Source: Geothrix sp. 21YS21S-2 (GTDB lineage Bacteria > Acidobacteriota > Holophagae > Holophagales > Holophagaceae). Taken from it: a stretch of DNA of 64,000 bases. How positions within the stretch are numbered: position 1 is the first letter of the stretch; each line of letters opens with the position of its first letter. The stretch covers positions 2,080,001 to 2,144,000 of the forward strand of contig NZ_CP132910.1 in assembly GCF_030846775.1 (NCBI RefSeq), written 5' to 3'. The notes below the pieces were generated by a model. That model was given only the letters and a program-made list of their open reading frames with translations. It was not told the DNA's origin and did no database searches. Shown here in pieces: positions 44,067 to 53,340 of the stretch. Made by a program: the position numbers and the translations under genes.

Positions 44067-46034
44067 TTAGGAAATGTCGTACTGGTGCATCTTCCGGTAG
44101 AGCAGGGGCCGGGAGATGCCGAGGAGCTTGGCGGCCTGGGCCTTGTTGTTGTTGGTGCGGGCCAGGGCGAAGCCGATGGCGCGGCGCTCGGCCTTCTCCA
44201 CCACCTCGTCCAGGGGGCAGTCCTCGTTCTCGCACACATGCCCCGCGCTGGAGCCCACGCCCTGGAGGATCATGCGCACCTGGTCCTCGCTGATGAGGTT
44301 GTCCCGCACGATGGTGAAGGTGCGCTCGAGGACGTTGTGCAGCTCGCGGATGTTGCCGGGCCAGGGATAGTCCTGGAGCAGGTGCTTGGCCCCCTCGGTG
44401 AGGAACTTGGTGGTGATGCCGTGGGTCTTCTGGAGGTCGGCCCAGAAGAGCTTGGCCAGGGCCTTCACGTCCCCTGGGCGGTCCCGCAGGGGCGGGATGA
44501 CGATGGGGATGACGTTGAGCCGGAAGAAGAGGTCCCGGCGGAACTTCTTCTGCTCCACCATGGCCCAGAGGTCCTGGTTGGTGGCGGCGATGACCCGGAT
44601 GTCCACGGGCATGGTGCCTTCGCCCCCCACCCGGTCGATCTCGCGCTCCTGGAGCACCCGCAGGAGCTTGGCCTGGGCCGCCAGGGGCATGTCGCCGATC
44701 TCGTCCAGGAAGATGGTGCCGGTGTCGGCCAGCTCGAACTTTCCGGCCCGGCCGCCCTTCCTGGCGCCGGTGAAGGCGCCGTCCTCGTACCCGAAGAGTT
44801 CGCTCTCGATGAGCGTCTCGGTGATGGCCGAGCAGTTGACGCGCACGAAGGGGCGGCTGTACCGCGGGCTGAGGTTGTGGATGGCGTGGGCGTACACCTC
44901 CTTGCCCACCCCGCTCTCCCCCAGGAGGAGGATGGTGGAGGCGGTGGGCGCGCCCATCATGGCGCGCTCCTTGGCCTGGAGGCTGGTCTCGCAGGTGGCG
45001 ATGATGTCCTCGAAGGAGAAGCGGGTGTCCGAGTGGGGCTTGCCCTTGCTCTTGCGCAGGGCCTCCAGCTCCATCTGGAGCCGCTTGGCCTTGAGGGCCA
45101 GGCGCTGGATCTCCTGGAAGTCCTGGAAGACGATCTTGCCCACGACCCCCAGGCACTTCCCGTCCTTGAAGATGGGAATCCGGCTCACCACGTACTCGTG
45201 GCCGTTGATCGTCTGGATCTCGTCCACCTCGGCCACGCCGGTCCTGGCCACGATGTGCATGCGCGTGTTGTCGATGACCTCGGTGACGGGATGGCCCTCG
45301 GACTGCTCGCGGGTGAGGTGGTGGATCTTCAGGAAGCTCTCGTTCACCAGGGTGATGATCCCCCGGGTGTCCACCACCTGGAGGCCCTCCACGGTGTCCA
45401 GCACGCGCTTGAGGACGTCCACCTCGTCCAGCGCCTCCCGGTAGCCCTGGCTGAGCTGGGCGGTGAGCTCGAACAGCACCAGGGCCCCGATGCCGTCCGC
45501 CCCGGGGCGCACGCGCAGGACCATGAACGCGCGCTGCTGGTTCTGAACGAACCAGAAGGAGACGGGACCCCGGTCCTCCTCCCGGCCCACGGGATGGCCC
45601 GGCAGGAGATCCTCCACGCGCACGTTGACGGCCGGGAAGATGCCCGGGAAGGCCCCGCGCAGGGACGCGTTGGCGAACAGGACCCGCTCCGCGCCGTCGG
45701 TGAGGGCCACCATGGGCTTTTCCGCCCCGGCCAGCATGGAGTGGAGCACCTCCCGCCAGAAGCCTTCCGGCGCGGGCGGCGCCTCCCCGCCGGGGGACGC
45801 CAGGTGTGCGCCCACGGTCTCGTCCGGCCCCCAGGACCCGCCCTGGCGCACCCGGAGGAGATGGCCCATCAGGTCGAAGGTGCCGCAGGGCTGCCCTCCG
45901 GCCCCGGTCACCTCCACCGAGGAGCCGCCATTCACCAGCAGGAGTTCGACAACCTCGTCGACGGCGCAATCACTTGAGACCATGGGAAAGCACGCCGCTT
46001 TTCCATGGGGGGAGTTGATAGGCATGGGAGCCAT
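44067..46034 (-). CDS. Sigma-54-dependent enhancer-binding activator with PAS domains
   Basis: A protein of about 655 residues. The N-terminal 200 residues are poorly conserved and probably PAS-like ([16 protein letters not shown]). A clearer PAS domain is at about 210-320 ([27 protein letters not shown]). The AAA+ domain (about 345-575) has Walker A GESGVGKE, the sigma-54 contact GAFTGA and [10 protein letters not shown] Fis-type helix-turn-helix ends the protein ([21 protein letters not shown]). GAFTGA means that it works with sigma-54, and a -24/-12 promoter lies at 53.08 kb. The start is uncertain: ATGs at 46034, 46025 and 45983 are possible; the first has GAGG upstream. Confidence 0.9.
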   Translation of the reverse strand: MAPMPINSPHGKAACFPMVSSDCAVDEVVELLLVNGGSSVEVTGAGGQPCGTFDLMGHLLRVRQGGSWGPDETVGAHLASPGGEAPPAPEGFWREVLHSMLAGAEKPMVALTDGAERVLFANASLRGAFPGIFPAVNVRVEDLLPGHPVGREEDRGPVSFWFVQNQQRAFMVLRVRPGADGIGALVLFELTAQLSQGYREALDEVDVLKRVLDTVEGLQVVDTRGIITLVNESFLKIHHLTREQSEGHPVTEVIDNTRMHIVARTGVAEVDEIQTINGHEYVVSRIPIFKDGKCLGVVGKIVFQDFQEIQRLALKAKRLQMELEALRKSKGKPHSDTRFSFEDIIATCETSLQAKERAMMGAPTASTILLLGESGVGKEVYAHAIHNLSPRYSRPFVRVNCSAITETLIESELFGYEDGAFTGARKGGRAGKFELADTGTIFLDEIGDMPLAAQAKLLRVLQEREIDRVGGEGTMPVDIRVIAATNQDLWAMVEQKKFRRDLFFRLNVIPIVIPPLRDRPGDVKALAKLFWADLQKTHGITTKFLTEGAKHLLQDYPWPGNIRELHNVLERTFTIVRDNLISEDQVRMILQGVGSSAGHVCENEDCPLDEVVEKAERRAIGFALARTNNNKAQAAKLLGISRPLLYRKMHQYDIS

Positions 46035-46090
46035 TATCCCAGGCCTCACCCCCCCCATCAAGGAACACCTGCCGGTGGCGGGAACCATGT

Positions 46091-47422
46091 TCAGATCCGC
46101 GCCTTGAACGTGTAGGTCACTTCCATGCGGAAGAAGTAGCCCGGGTCCTGGGCGCCGTAGTAGCTGCCCGGGGTGAGGCGCTCGTAGAGCACGTGGCCCT
46201 TGAAGCTGTCGTTGACCTTGTAGTCGGCCCGCACCTGCGCGAGGCCGCCCCTGTCCTTGCCCGAGCCGAACTGGCCGGCCACGGCCGCGGGGGCCTCCAC
46301 GGCGGACATCTTGTAGTAGGTGGCCCGCAGGTCGAAGTTCTTCGCAGGGGTCACGCGCACTTCCGCCTCGAACATGCCGGTGTTGGTCCAGTAGCCCACG
46401 CCCTTCTCCGCAGGCTGGGAGTAGATGTAGAGCTCGCTCCACTTGGGCCAGCGGCTGAAGACGGGATCCCAGCCGCCGATCTTGTCGGAGTGGGGGTCGG
46501 TTCCCGAGAGGAGGATGTAGCCCAGGGACACCCGGGGCTTCCAGGAGGCCTCGAAGGACTTCTTCACATGGGTGTAGCCGCCGTAGGCGCCGATGTCCTT
46601 GGAGCCCACGTTCTGGGCGGCATTGGCGGCCTGGGTCCCGAACTGGAAGGCCAGCTCGGCGTTGGCCGACCAGCCGCCGCCGAAGCTGCGGTCCACGCGC
46701 CCGCCCAGGGTGGTGAATTTCCGGTCGGGCTGGTACATGGCGTTGTTCCTCGCCCGGTAGTCGTTGGTCTCGGTCTTGTAGACGGCATAGGCGTCGATCG
46801 TGGTGTCCTTGATCTCCTTGCCCGTGTAGTAGAGGGCCAGGGCCTGCTCGTCCCACTCGGTGAGCCGCTGCACCAGGTTGAGGTCGCTGGGGTCGTTCAG
46901 GCGTGGGAGGTACTTGTCCTGCCGGGGATTGGAGATGGCGATGAACTCGAGCCTCGAGGCGGTGCCCAGGTTCCGGGTGAGGTCGATGGCGTTCATGTAG
47001 GCGCAGCGGGAACCGTCCAGGGCGCTGCCGTCCATGAACACGAAGCCCTCGCCCCGCATGATGTCCTGCCGGCCGGCCTTCACGGCCCAGCCCGGCGCGA
47101 AGCGCCAGTTCAGCGACAGCGTCTCGAAGAATATCTGCCGGCCGTTGTAGGGCACGTCGGGGCGGACCACCTTGCGGTTCTCCTGGGCCAGCCCCGCGGC
47201 CAGCTCCAGGTCCTTGCCGATGTTCAGCTGGCCCCAGAGACGGGTGCGCATGCGGTAGTGGAGGTGGCCGTCGTTGATCTTGTCACTGTGGTCGGTGATG
47301 TTGTTCCACTCCTCGGAACGCACGCGCTCCTCGAAGCCCACGTCGAAGGTGGTCGGCGCCTGGGCGGAAAGCGCGAGCGTGGCCGACAGCGCGGTCACAA
47401 GGGTCCTGCAATTCATTCGCAT
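46091..47422 (-). CDS. Outer-membrane channel, alginate-export-like porin
   Basis: A 443-residue beta-barrel protein with a signal peptide (to about residue 22, LSAQA) and many amphipathic strands rich in Tyr/Trp. It ends in the aromatic strand [14 protein letters not shown]. The N-terminal [20 protein letters not shown] and [15 protein letters not shown] are typical of the alginate_exp-type barrels that pass small anionic solutes. GGAG before the ATG at 47422 sets the start. Placed 32 bases after the activase gene, it probably lets the arylacetate substrate (or product) cross the outer membrane. Confidence 0.83.
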   Translation of the reverse strand: MRMNCRTLVTALSATLALSAQAPTTFDVGFEERVRSEEWNNITDHSDKINDGHLHYRMRTRLWGQLNIGKDLELAAGLAQENRKVVRPDVPYNGRQIFFETLSLNWRFAPGWAVKAGRQDIMRGEGFVFMDGSALDGSRCAYMNAIDLTRNLGTASRLEFIAISNPRQDKYLPRLNDPSDLNLVQRLTEWDEQALALYYTGKEIKDTTIDAYAVYKTETNDYRARNNAMYQPDRKFTTLGGRVDRSFGGGWSANAELAFQFGTQAANAAQNVGSKDIGAYGGYTHVKKSFEASWKPRVSLGYILLSGTDPHSDKIGGWDPVFSRWPKWSELYIYSQPAEKGVGYWTNTGMFEAEVRVTPAKNFDLRATYYKMSAVEAPAAVAGQFGSGKDRGGLAQVRADYKVNDSFKGHVLYERLTPGSYYGAQDPGYFFRMEVTYTFKARI

Positions 47423-47454
47423 GGTCACTCCATTCGATTCGAGGGGGGGGCGGC

Positions 47455-48405
47455 TCAGAAGGGGGTTTCCCAGCCGGTGTAGCAGGTGATGCCCTCTTCC
47501 CTGACCCACTGCGCGTGGGGCTTCAGGTCCTCGAGGGTCATTCCCGGGATGTCCTTGAAGGCATAGTCCTCGCCCACCTGGCGCCACTTGGACTCGCTGA
47601 GCCGGTGGAAGGGGAGGAGGTTGATGACCTCCAGGCCGCACTCCTTGACGAACCGCGCAGTGGCGCGGATGTTGGCCTCGGAGTCGTTCCAGCCCGGGAT
47701 CACCGGGATGCGGATCACGACGAAACAGTCCAGGTCCGAGGCTCCCAGCAGCCTGAGGTTCTTCAGGGTGAGCGCGTTGTCGGCGCCGGTCTTCGCCTTG
47801 TGGGCGACCGGATCCATGTTCTTGATGTCCACGAAGATCCAGTTGAGCAGGGCCGCGGCTTCCATGAAGTAGTCCGAGGGCAGGCTCGCGGTGGTCTCGA
47901 TGCAGGTGTTGATGCGGATCTCCCGGCAGCGCTTGAGGAGGGGGAGCATGAAGTTCCGCTGGAGGAGCGGTTCGCCCCCGGAGAACGTCACGCCGCCGCC
48001 GCTGCCCCAGTAGGCCCGGTCCCGCTGGCAGATGGCGATGATCTGGTCGATGGTGTACCGCTTGCCGCTGAGGACGTTGCCCTCGTGGTAGCAGAACTCC
48101 ACGCATTCGTACGTGGTGCAGTCCGTGCACAGGCTCCGGTCGAAGGTCTCGACGCCGTCGGCCCCAAGGGAGATGGCTCCCTTGGGGCAGGCTTCGATGC
48201 ACTTCCCGCAGTGCTGGCACCGCCCGTCGCGGTGCATGACCACGGGCTTCCTGGAAAGTCCTTCGGGATTGCAGCACCATTCGCAGTTGAAAGGGCATCC
48301 GTTCATGAACACGGTGGTCCGCGTTCCCGGGCCGTCATGCACCGAGTGGGCCTGGATGTCGAAAATGAGCCCGGTGGGCGTGGACGGTTCGGTCGGGATG
48401 GTCAC
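47455..48405 (-). CDS. hpdA: Glycyl-radical enzyme activase for arylacetate decarboxylase
   Basis: A 316-residue radical-SAM enzyme. The SAM cluster motif is CPFNCEWC. Two further cluster motifs (CQHCGKCIEACPKG and CTDCTTYECVEFC) form the ferredoxin-like insert typical of activases for this enzyme class. GGVTFSGGEPLLQ binds SAM. The C-terminal EVINLLPFHRLSESKW closely resembles Clostridioides difficile HpdA. It puts the glycyl radical on the large subunit under anoxic conditions. A GTG at 48405 with AGGAG five bases ahead is preferred over an ATG at 48420 that has no such site. The gene follows the transporter gene by 22 bases. Confidence 0.92.
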   Translation of the reverse strand: MTIPTEPSTPTGLIFDIQAHSVHDGPGTRTTVFMNGCPFNCEWCCNPEGLSRKPVVMHRDGRCQHCGKCIEACPKGAISLGADGVETFDRSLCTDCTTYECVEFCYHEGNVLSGKRYTIDQIIAICQRDRAYWGSGGGVTFSGGEPLLQRNFMLPLLKRCREIRINTCIETTASLPSDYFMEAAALLNWIFVDIKNMDPVAHKAKTGADNALTLKNLRLLGASDLDCFVVIRIPVIPGWNDSEANIRATARFVKECGLEVINLLPFHRLSESKWRQVGEDYAFKDIPGMTLEDLKPHAQWVREEGITCYTGWETPF

Positions 48406-48427
48406 CTTGTCTCCTGGCATTCCGCTG

Positions 48428-49888
48428 CTACTTGTTGAATTCGGGTTCCATGGGCAGCTTGGAGGCCGCCGTCTTCTTGTACTCGGCCTTGAGGGGCAGC
48501 GTGGACGCCAGCAGGATGGAGACGCCGAACGCGCACAGGGCGAACCAGATGGAGTACGTGTACTTGCCGGAGAAGTCCTTCAGCCAGCCGCCGATGTAGG
48601 AGCCGAGGAAGGGTCCGATGCCCATGACGATCATCGTGGCCAGGCCCCAGATCTTGCCCAGGGTCTTGCGGCCGTAGATGGCGCCGGTGTAGCCCACCAC
48701 GCCGCCGGGCACGATGGCCCAGTAGATGGCGAAGATGACGCAGGCGATGTAGGCGAAGATGTCGCCCGAGGGGCTCGCCAGCAGCAGGAGGCAGGCGATG
48801 ACGCCCGTCGCGGGGCCGACGAGGAGCATGATCTTGCGGCCCTTGGCCTCGACGCCCACCTTCTGGACGACCAGGTCGGCCACCTTGCCCATGATGGGCA
48901 TGGAGAAGATGCCGACAAGGCCGATGAGGGCGTAGATGTTGGTGGCCTTCTTGAGGTTGTAGCCCACGTCCTGGGTCCAGTAGCTGACGACCTGGGTCCA
49001 GATGAGGAACTCGCCCATCATGCTGGTGAGGAAGGTGAGGATGCCGCCCCAGATGGCGTACTTGGAGAAGGCTTCGCCGATGGTCCAGTCGATCTCGGCC
49101 ACGGCGGCGGTGCCGGGCGCGGCGGGGATGGCGCCGAAGGGCTTGAGGCCGTAGCGCTCGGGGGACTGCTTGGCCACGAGGACGGCCACCACCAGGGCGA
49201 TGAGGACGATGACGCCCAGGATGGTCATCTGGTAGCGCCAGGCGTGCTCGAGGCCCTGCAGGGCGCTCTTCACGTCGGCCATGGCCAGGACCGCGGGGTC
49301 CTTGAGCTTGGTCGCGATGGCCAGGGCCAGCTGCTTGGGGGCCATGGCCGCGCCGCCCTCGATCAGGGGCCGGATGGCGCCGTCGAGCTTGGCCTGGCTG
49401 GCGGAGAGGGTCGGCTTGACCACCTGGGCCAGGACGAACTGGGCCATGGGGCCGCCGGCGAAGGCGAAGCCCCACATGGTGGCATAGGACTTGCCGATGT
49501 ACCACTTACGAACGGAGACGGTGGAGGTGACCCACAGCATGCCGGTGGCGATGCCGCCCAGGAGGCCGAAGGTGAAGAGGTAGGCCAGGTGGGAATCGAT
49601 GCGGGCCGTCAGGACGAAGCCCAGGGCGCCGAAGACGGCGGCCACGGCATAGACGGGCTTGGTGCCCCACTTGTCCAGGATCATGCCGCTGAAGTAGGCG
49701 GCCACGGCGTAGACGACCATCATGAGCGAATAGCCCAGCGTCACTTCGGCGCTGGTCCACCCCAGGGTGACGGCCATGGGGCCCTTGAGGATGGCGAAGG
49801 TGGCCCGGTACCCGAACAGGCAGAACACGGCCAGCCAGGAGGCGAACACCACGGACCAGCCGTAGAATTTTGCGTTTCTCTCTTCCAT
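48428..49888 (-). CDS. MFS transporter, OFA (oxalate/formate antiporter) type
   Basis: A 486-residue 12-helix transporter. The OFA style is visible in the N-terminal KFYGWSVVFASWLAVFCLFGY, the loop motif DKWGTKPVYAVAA after helix 2, and FAFAGGPMAQFVLAQVV. OFA members exchange carboxylates or import them with protons. The central loop (about 190-290) is long. It lies between the small subunit and activase genes, so the likely cargo is the arylacetate substrate. GGAG eight bases before the ATG at 49888 sets the start. Antiport with a product is unlikely if the product is a neutral phenol, so uptake by uniport or symport is more plausible. Confidence 0.88.
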   Translation of the reverse strand: MEERNAKFYGWSVVFASWLAVFCLFGYRATFAILKGPMAVTLGWTSAEVTLGYSLMMVVYAVAAYFSGMILDKWGTKPVYAVAAVFGALGFVLTARIDSHLAYLFTFGLLGGIATGMLWVTSTVSVRKWYIGKSYATMWGFAFAGGPMAQFVLAQVVKPTLSASQAKLDGAIRPLIEGGAAMAPKQLALAIATKLKDPAVLAMADVKSALQGLEHAWRYQMTILGVIVLIALVVAVLVAKQSPERYGLKPFGAIPAAPGTAAVAEIDWTIGEAFSKYAIWGGILTFLTSMMGEFLIWTQVVSYWTQDVGYNLKKATNIYALIGLVGIFSMPIMGKVADLVVQKVGVEAKGRKIMLLVGPATGVIACLLLLASPSGDIFAYIACVIFAIYWAIVPGGVVGYTGAIYGRKTLGKIWGLATMIVMGIGPFLGSYIGGWLKDFSGKYTYSIWFALCAFGVSILLASTLPLKAEYKKTAASKLPMEPEFNK

Positions 49889-49941
49889 GAGGATTGCTCC
49901 CATTTGTGACGCATTTGGTGTCTGATCTTCCCCCTTCCGCA

Positions 49942-49985
49942 AACCTTCCCGGCGCCCGCGAGGTTCCGCGGAGGCCAGGAAGGTT
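49942..49985 (-). other. Nested stem-loop between hpdC and the transporter gene
   Basis: In the 115-base gap, AACCTTCC and GGAAGGTT (8-bp perfect outer stem) enclose CCGCG and CGCGG (inner stem, 6-base loop). There is no T-run after it, so it is not a standard terminator. It could stabilise the upstream decarboxylase mRNA or reduce read-through into the transporter gene. Confidence 0.5.
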
Positions 49986-50003
49986 CTGGAGGGGCGCCTG
50001 GGT

Positions 50004-50276
50004 TCAGTGGGACTGGTACATCTCACAGGTCGTGGCGACCATGTCGGGATAGGCGAAGAACTTCGGGTCCATCTTGGAGGCCCCGCACACGCCCATCTCG
50101 ATGACGTCCTTGGTGGCGGAGAACTGCTTGCAGCCGGAGCACTTCCTCAGCGGGGCGCAGTTCTCGCACTGTTCGGTGTCGGCCAGGACGATGTTCTTCG
50201 TCAGGTGGCAGATGCCCTTCGACACGTCGATGGCGGCGAAGTTCTGGCAGTCGCGGTGGTTGAGTTTGGTCGTCAT
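50004..50276 (-). CDS. hpdC: 4-hydroxyphenylacetate decarboxylase small subunit
   Basis: A 90-residue iron-sulfur protein that matches HpdC of C. difficile closely in ligand order: His7, Cys10, Cys23 and Cys37 or Cys40 for the N-terminal cluster, and Cys46, Cys49, Cys64 and Cys84 for the C-terminal one. Blocks such as RDCQNFAAIDVSKGICHLTK and CSGCKQF are family-specific. In the known enzyme this chain binds two [4Fe-4S] clusters and is needed for the regulated hetero-octamer. Its presence separates this system from glycyl radical decarboxylases that lack a small subunit. It starts two bases after the large-subunit stop. Confidence 0.93.
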   Translation of the reverse strand: MTTKLNHRDCQNFAAIDVSKGICHLTKNIVLADTEQCENCAPLRKCSGCKQFSATKDVIEMGVCGASKMDPKFFAYPDMVATTCEMYQSH

Positions 50277-50278
50277 GT

Positions 50279-52993
50279 TCAGATCCCTTCGTATTCGGTG
50301 CGGGCGATGAGTTCATCCTGGACGGGCTTGCCGATCTCGACCCAGTACTGGGTGAATCCGGCGACGCGCACCATCAGGTCGCGGTAGTTCTGGGGGTTGG
50401 CCTGGGCGTCCTTGAGCACCTTGGTGTCCACGACGTTGAACTGGATGTGGAAACCGCCCTTGCGCATGTAGGCCTGGCAGAGGTCCAGGAGCTTGCGGGA
50501 GCCGCTGGGGCCCTGGATCGCGCTGGGGTGGATCTTGATGTTGAGCTGGGAGTTCTGGCTCATGGTGTGGTCCCAGATCGCCGCGGAGTTCAGCAGGGCA
50601 TAGACGCCGTTGCGGTCGGTGCCGGGGAAGGCGGAGAGGGAGGCGTCGGCGAAGGTCGTGCCGGCGAGGCGCCCGTCCATGGAGGCGATGGTGGCCGACC
50701 CCATGGCCCCGTGCGTGGACACGGAGATCTGGCAAGGATACATCTTGTGGGCGAACAGCGACTCGTAGTTGGAGCAGTCGGGGCAGAAGAAGTTCTCCCA
50801 TTCGAGCAGGATCTCGTCGGCGAAGGCTTCGTCGTTGCCGTACTTGGGAGCCTGCAGGCACATGAAGTGCAGCTTGTCCCAGGCGCTGGGTCCGTCCTCG
50901 CGCTTCTCCTGGTCGGACAGGGAGAAGGAGTTCACTTCCTTGGCGGTCTTGAAGCCGAAGTTGTCCTTGACGGCCTTCTTCAGGTCCTCGAGGGTGACGG
51001 ACTTGTCGACGTAGACCAGCTTCTTGATGGCGGCCAGGGAGTTGACGGCGGTGATGGTGCCGGCGCTCTCGACGTTGTAGGTGGCGTTGTAGCGGTAGCC
51101 CTTCTCGTCGATGAGGTGGCCGGTGTCAATGCAATCGGGCTTCATGAGCGAGTTGATGACCGCCATGTTGTTCTTGCGCCAGATGTCGTGCTGGACGTTG
51201 TTGGTCAGGGCCAGGACGTCCACGGCCTTCTGCCAGTAGAGCTTGAACTGGTCCCAGAGCTCGTCGTACGTGGTGAACGTGCGGTTGTGCGGCTCGAAGA
51301 CCTTCTGGCCGGTGCGCTGATCCACGCCGTTCCAGAGGACGGCTTCCAGGATCTTGGGCATGGCCAGGAAGTGCACGCCGACGGAGGTGGGCTGGCCGGC
51401 GCCGCCGGGAATGAAGTATTCCTTCCCGTTCAGGTGCAGGGGCTTCCAGCAGCAGGCGGAGGACTCGAGGCAGCCGCCGATGGCCCAGGCGCGGGCTTCT
51501 TCGGGGGTCATGCCCTCGGCGCCGTACTGGTTCATCATGAAGGTCATGGCGCTCTGGTTGTTCATGAACGCGGGATAGCCGACGCCCGTCTTGATGGTCT
51601 CCATGGCCAGCAGGAGGAAGTCCTCGGGGAGCTTCTCGTCGTAGAGCAGCGCCAGGGTGGGCTGAGGCATGGCGTTGGTGAGGCCGGCTTCCAGCAGCAG
51701 GTATTCCAGGCGGTTGCAGGCGTGCTTGCCTTCCTTGGTGAGGCCGCCGATGCTGACGGTGTTGAAGGTGTTGCCGGAGAGCACGCCACCCACGACGCCC
51801 GCGGAGGCGAAGCAGTCGATGGAGGAGATGCTCAGGCGGTAGAGCTCCAGGAGCTCCATGACCTCGTCCTCGGAGATGCGGCCGACGGCGATGTCCTGCT
51901 CGAAGTAGGGATAGAGCACCTGCCCGATGCGTCCGGGGGACATGCCGGAGATGGCGTCTTCGTTCAGCACGGCCAGGTGGAAGGTGAGGATCATCTGGAT
52001 GGCGTCGCGGAAGTCGCGGGGCTTGCCGTGGGCCAGGTACTCGAGGCGCTCGGCGATCTGGTTGTACTCGCGCTTCTGGACGGCGTTCTTCTCCAGCCCT
52101 TCCAGGCGGCGGGCTTCCTTGGCGTAGTTGCTGATCCAGGTGCTGATGCCTTCCAGGACGAGGATGATGGCTTCGTAGTTGAAGAGGCGGTTGGTGCCCT
52201 TGATGCCGTCGCCGTCGGCGCGGCCGGCCACCTTGTCCTTGAGTTCACGGGCGATGGCGAGGAGGCCGTCGATGCCGTACTCGAGGGGGTAGTAGTAGTT
52301 GATGACTTCCCGGCCCTGGGGCAGGGTGTAGCCGGAATCGAACATGCAGAAGATGTTCCGCATGAGGGCTTCCTTCACTTCGTAGTCGGGGACCATCTGC
52401 TCGTACTTGTGGCCCAGGTCGTCGACGGACTTGCCGACCCACTTCTTGGCCAGGTTCAGGAGGCCGGGGACCTCTTCCTGGCGCATGCCGAACTTGCCGG
52501 CCAGGGACACGACCTTGCCGAAGCTCTTGGTGACGTTGCCGCCGCCCGTGCCGAACTTGGAGTGCTCGTCGGCCGAGGCCGAACCGCGCTTGAGGGCGTC
52601 CTGGTAGAGCTCGTCCTCCTTGGCCATGTAGTAGCCCTCGGACAGCCAGGGCATAGGGAAGGACCCGCGGAAGAAGGGGGCCTTGTGCATGACCAGCAGC
52701 TCGCCGGGGTAGATGACCGGGGTCAGGTGGCTGAAGGCGGTCTTCAGGGCCTGGGCGCGGCGGATGACCGGGATCTCCGAATCCAGGGAGAAGTACTCCC
52801 GGGAATACCAGTAGGGGAACTCGTTGTTGGCCGAGGACAGGGTCTGCATGAAGATGTCCTTGAGGGCCTTCACGCGGGCGTGGGGCTCCTTGACGACTTC
52901 CCGGTCCGTGAGGTTCGCCGGGGAATGGCCGCCCGACTCGAAATCCATGGGAATGCCGGCTTCGACCAGCACCTCTTTGAGTTTTTTGGGCAT
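50279..52993 (-). CDS. hpdB: 4-hydroxyphenylacetate-type decarboxylase, glycyl radical large subunit
   Basis: A 904-residue glycyl radical enzyme. The radical site is Gly879 in RVAGFTQYW, and the catalytic thiyl residue is Cys508 in GGCLESS with Glu510 two residues on. His541 and Glu642 match residues that contact the 4-hydroxyl in C. difficile HpdB (His536, Glu637). The reaction is decarboxylation of 4-hydroxyphenylacetate to p-cresol. Phenylacetate decarboxylase, reported from an acidobacterium, is the main alternative, but the retained His/Glu and the small subunit favour the hydroxylated substrate. The start is the ATG at 52993 behind GGAGG; the frame extends 19 residues further without support. 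A sigma-54 promoter lies about 80 bases upstream. Confidence 0.92.
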   Translation of the reverse strand: MPKKLKEVLVEAGIPMDFESGGHSPANLTDREVVKEPHARVKALKDIFMQTLSSANNEFPYWYSREYFSLDSEIPVIRRAQALKTAFSHLTPVIYPGELLVMHKAPFFRGSFPMPWLSEGYYMAKEDELYQDALKRGSASADEHSKFGTGGGNVTKSFGKVVSLAGKFGMRQEEVPGLLNLAKKWVGKSVDDLGHKYEQMVPDYEVKEALMRNIFCMFDSGYTLPQGREVINYYYPLEYGIDGLLAIARELKDKVAGRADGDGIKGTNRLFNYEAIILVLEGISTWISNYAKEARRLEGLEKNAVQKREYNQIAERLEYLAHGKPRDFRDAIQMILTFHLAVLNEDAISGMSPGRIGQVLYPYFEQDIAVGRISEDEVMELLELYRLSISSIDCFASAGVVGGVLSGNTFNTVSIGGLTKEGKHACNRLEYLLLEAGLTNAMPQPTLALLYDEKLPEDFLLLAMETIKTGVGYPAFMNNQSAMTFMMNQYGAEGMTPEEARAWAIGGCLESSACCWKPLHLNGKEYFIPGGAGQPTSVGVHFLAMPKILEAVLWNGVDQRTGQKVFEPHNRTFTTYDELWDQFKLYWQKAVDVLALTNNVQHDIWRKNNMAVINSLMKPDCIDTGHLIDEKGYRYNATYNVESAGTITAVNSLAAIKKLVYVDKSVTLEDLKKAVKDNFGFKTAKEVNSFSLSDQEKREDGPSAWDKLHFMCLQAPKYGNDEAFADEILLEWENFFCPDCSNYESLFAHKMYPCQISVSTHGAMGSATIASMDGRLAGTTFADASLSAFPGTDRNGVYALLNSAAIWDHTMSQNSQLNIKIHPSAIQGPSGSRKLLDLCQAYMRKGGFHIQFNVVDTKVLKDAQANPQNYRDLMVRVAGFTQYWVEIGKPVQDELIARTEYEGI

Positions 52994-53071
52994 CAGATGC
53001 CTCCATAGTGGTGGATGTGTGATTGGCCGGCGATTCGGCCGGAAAAGCATGGGAGTCGGACAACCCAGGTA

Positions 53072-53087
53072 TGCAAACCTGGTGCCA
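53072..53087 (-). promoter_or_regulatory. Sigma-54 promoter of the decarboxylase operon
   Basis: The minus strand reads TGGCAC-CAGGT-TTGCA, matching the sigma-54 consensus with the invariant GG and GC dinucleotides exactly ten bases apart. Transcription would start near 53061, about 68 bases before the hpdB ATG. The sigma-54 activator encoded at 44-46 kb is the obvious partner. Confidence 0.88.
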
Positions 53088-53322
53088 ACCCGAACCCGAT
53101 GTTTTCTATTTGATGAAATATATGATAGTTAGGTATTCAGGAAACGGTCTCCGGACGGAATCCGCGGTGGCGGTTTGGGAATGTGTAACGAATTTTGAGC
53201 CCAAGGATTTTATTTGGGACAAAATCAGCCTTCGGCCAAAATCGGAATTTTCTCGTCAAAATGCATGTAACAAAAGGCTTATCCTAAATTTTGAGATCCG
53301 CCATGAGATGAACGTTTCAAAA

Positions 53323-53340
53323 GCTGACGCACATGTCAGC
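53323..53340. promoter_or_regulatory. Candidate enhancer site for the sigma-54 activator
   Basis: A perfect dyad, GCTGAC-N6-GTCAGC, about 240 bases upstream of the -24 element, within the range used by enhancer-binding proteins. The half-site size fits a Fis-type helix-turn-helix dimer. It is the only perfect dyad of this kind that I see in the region, and it is not proven. Confidence 0.5.
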
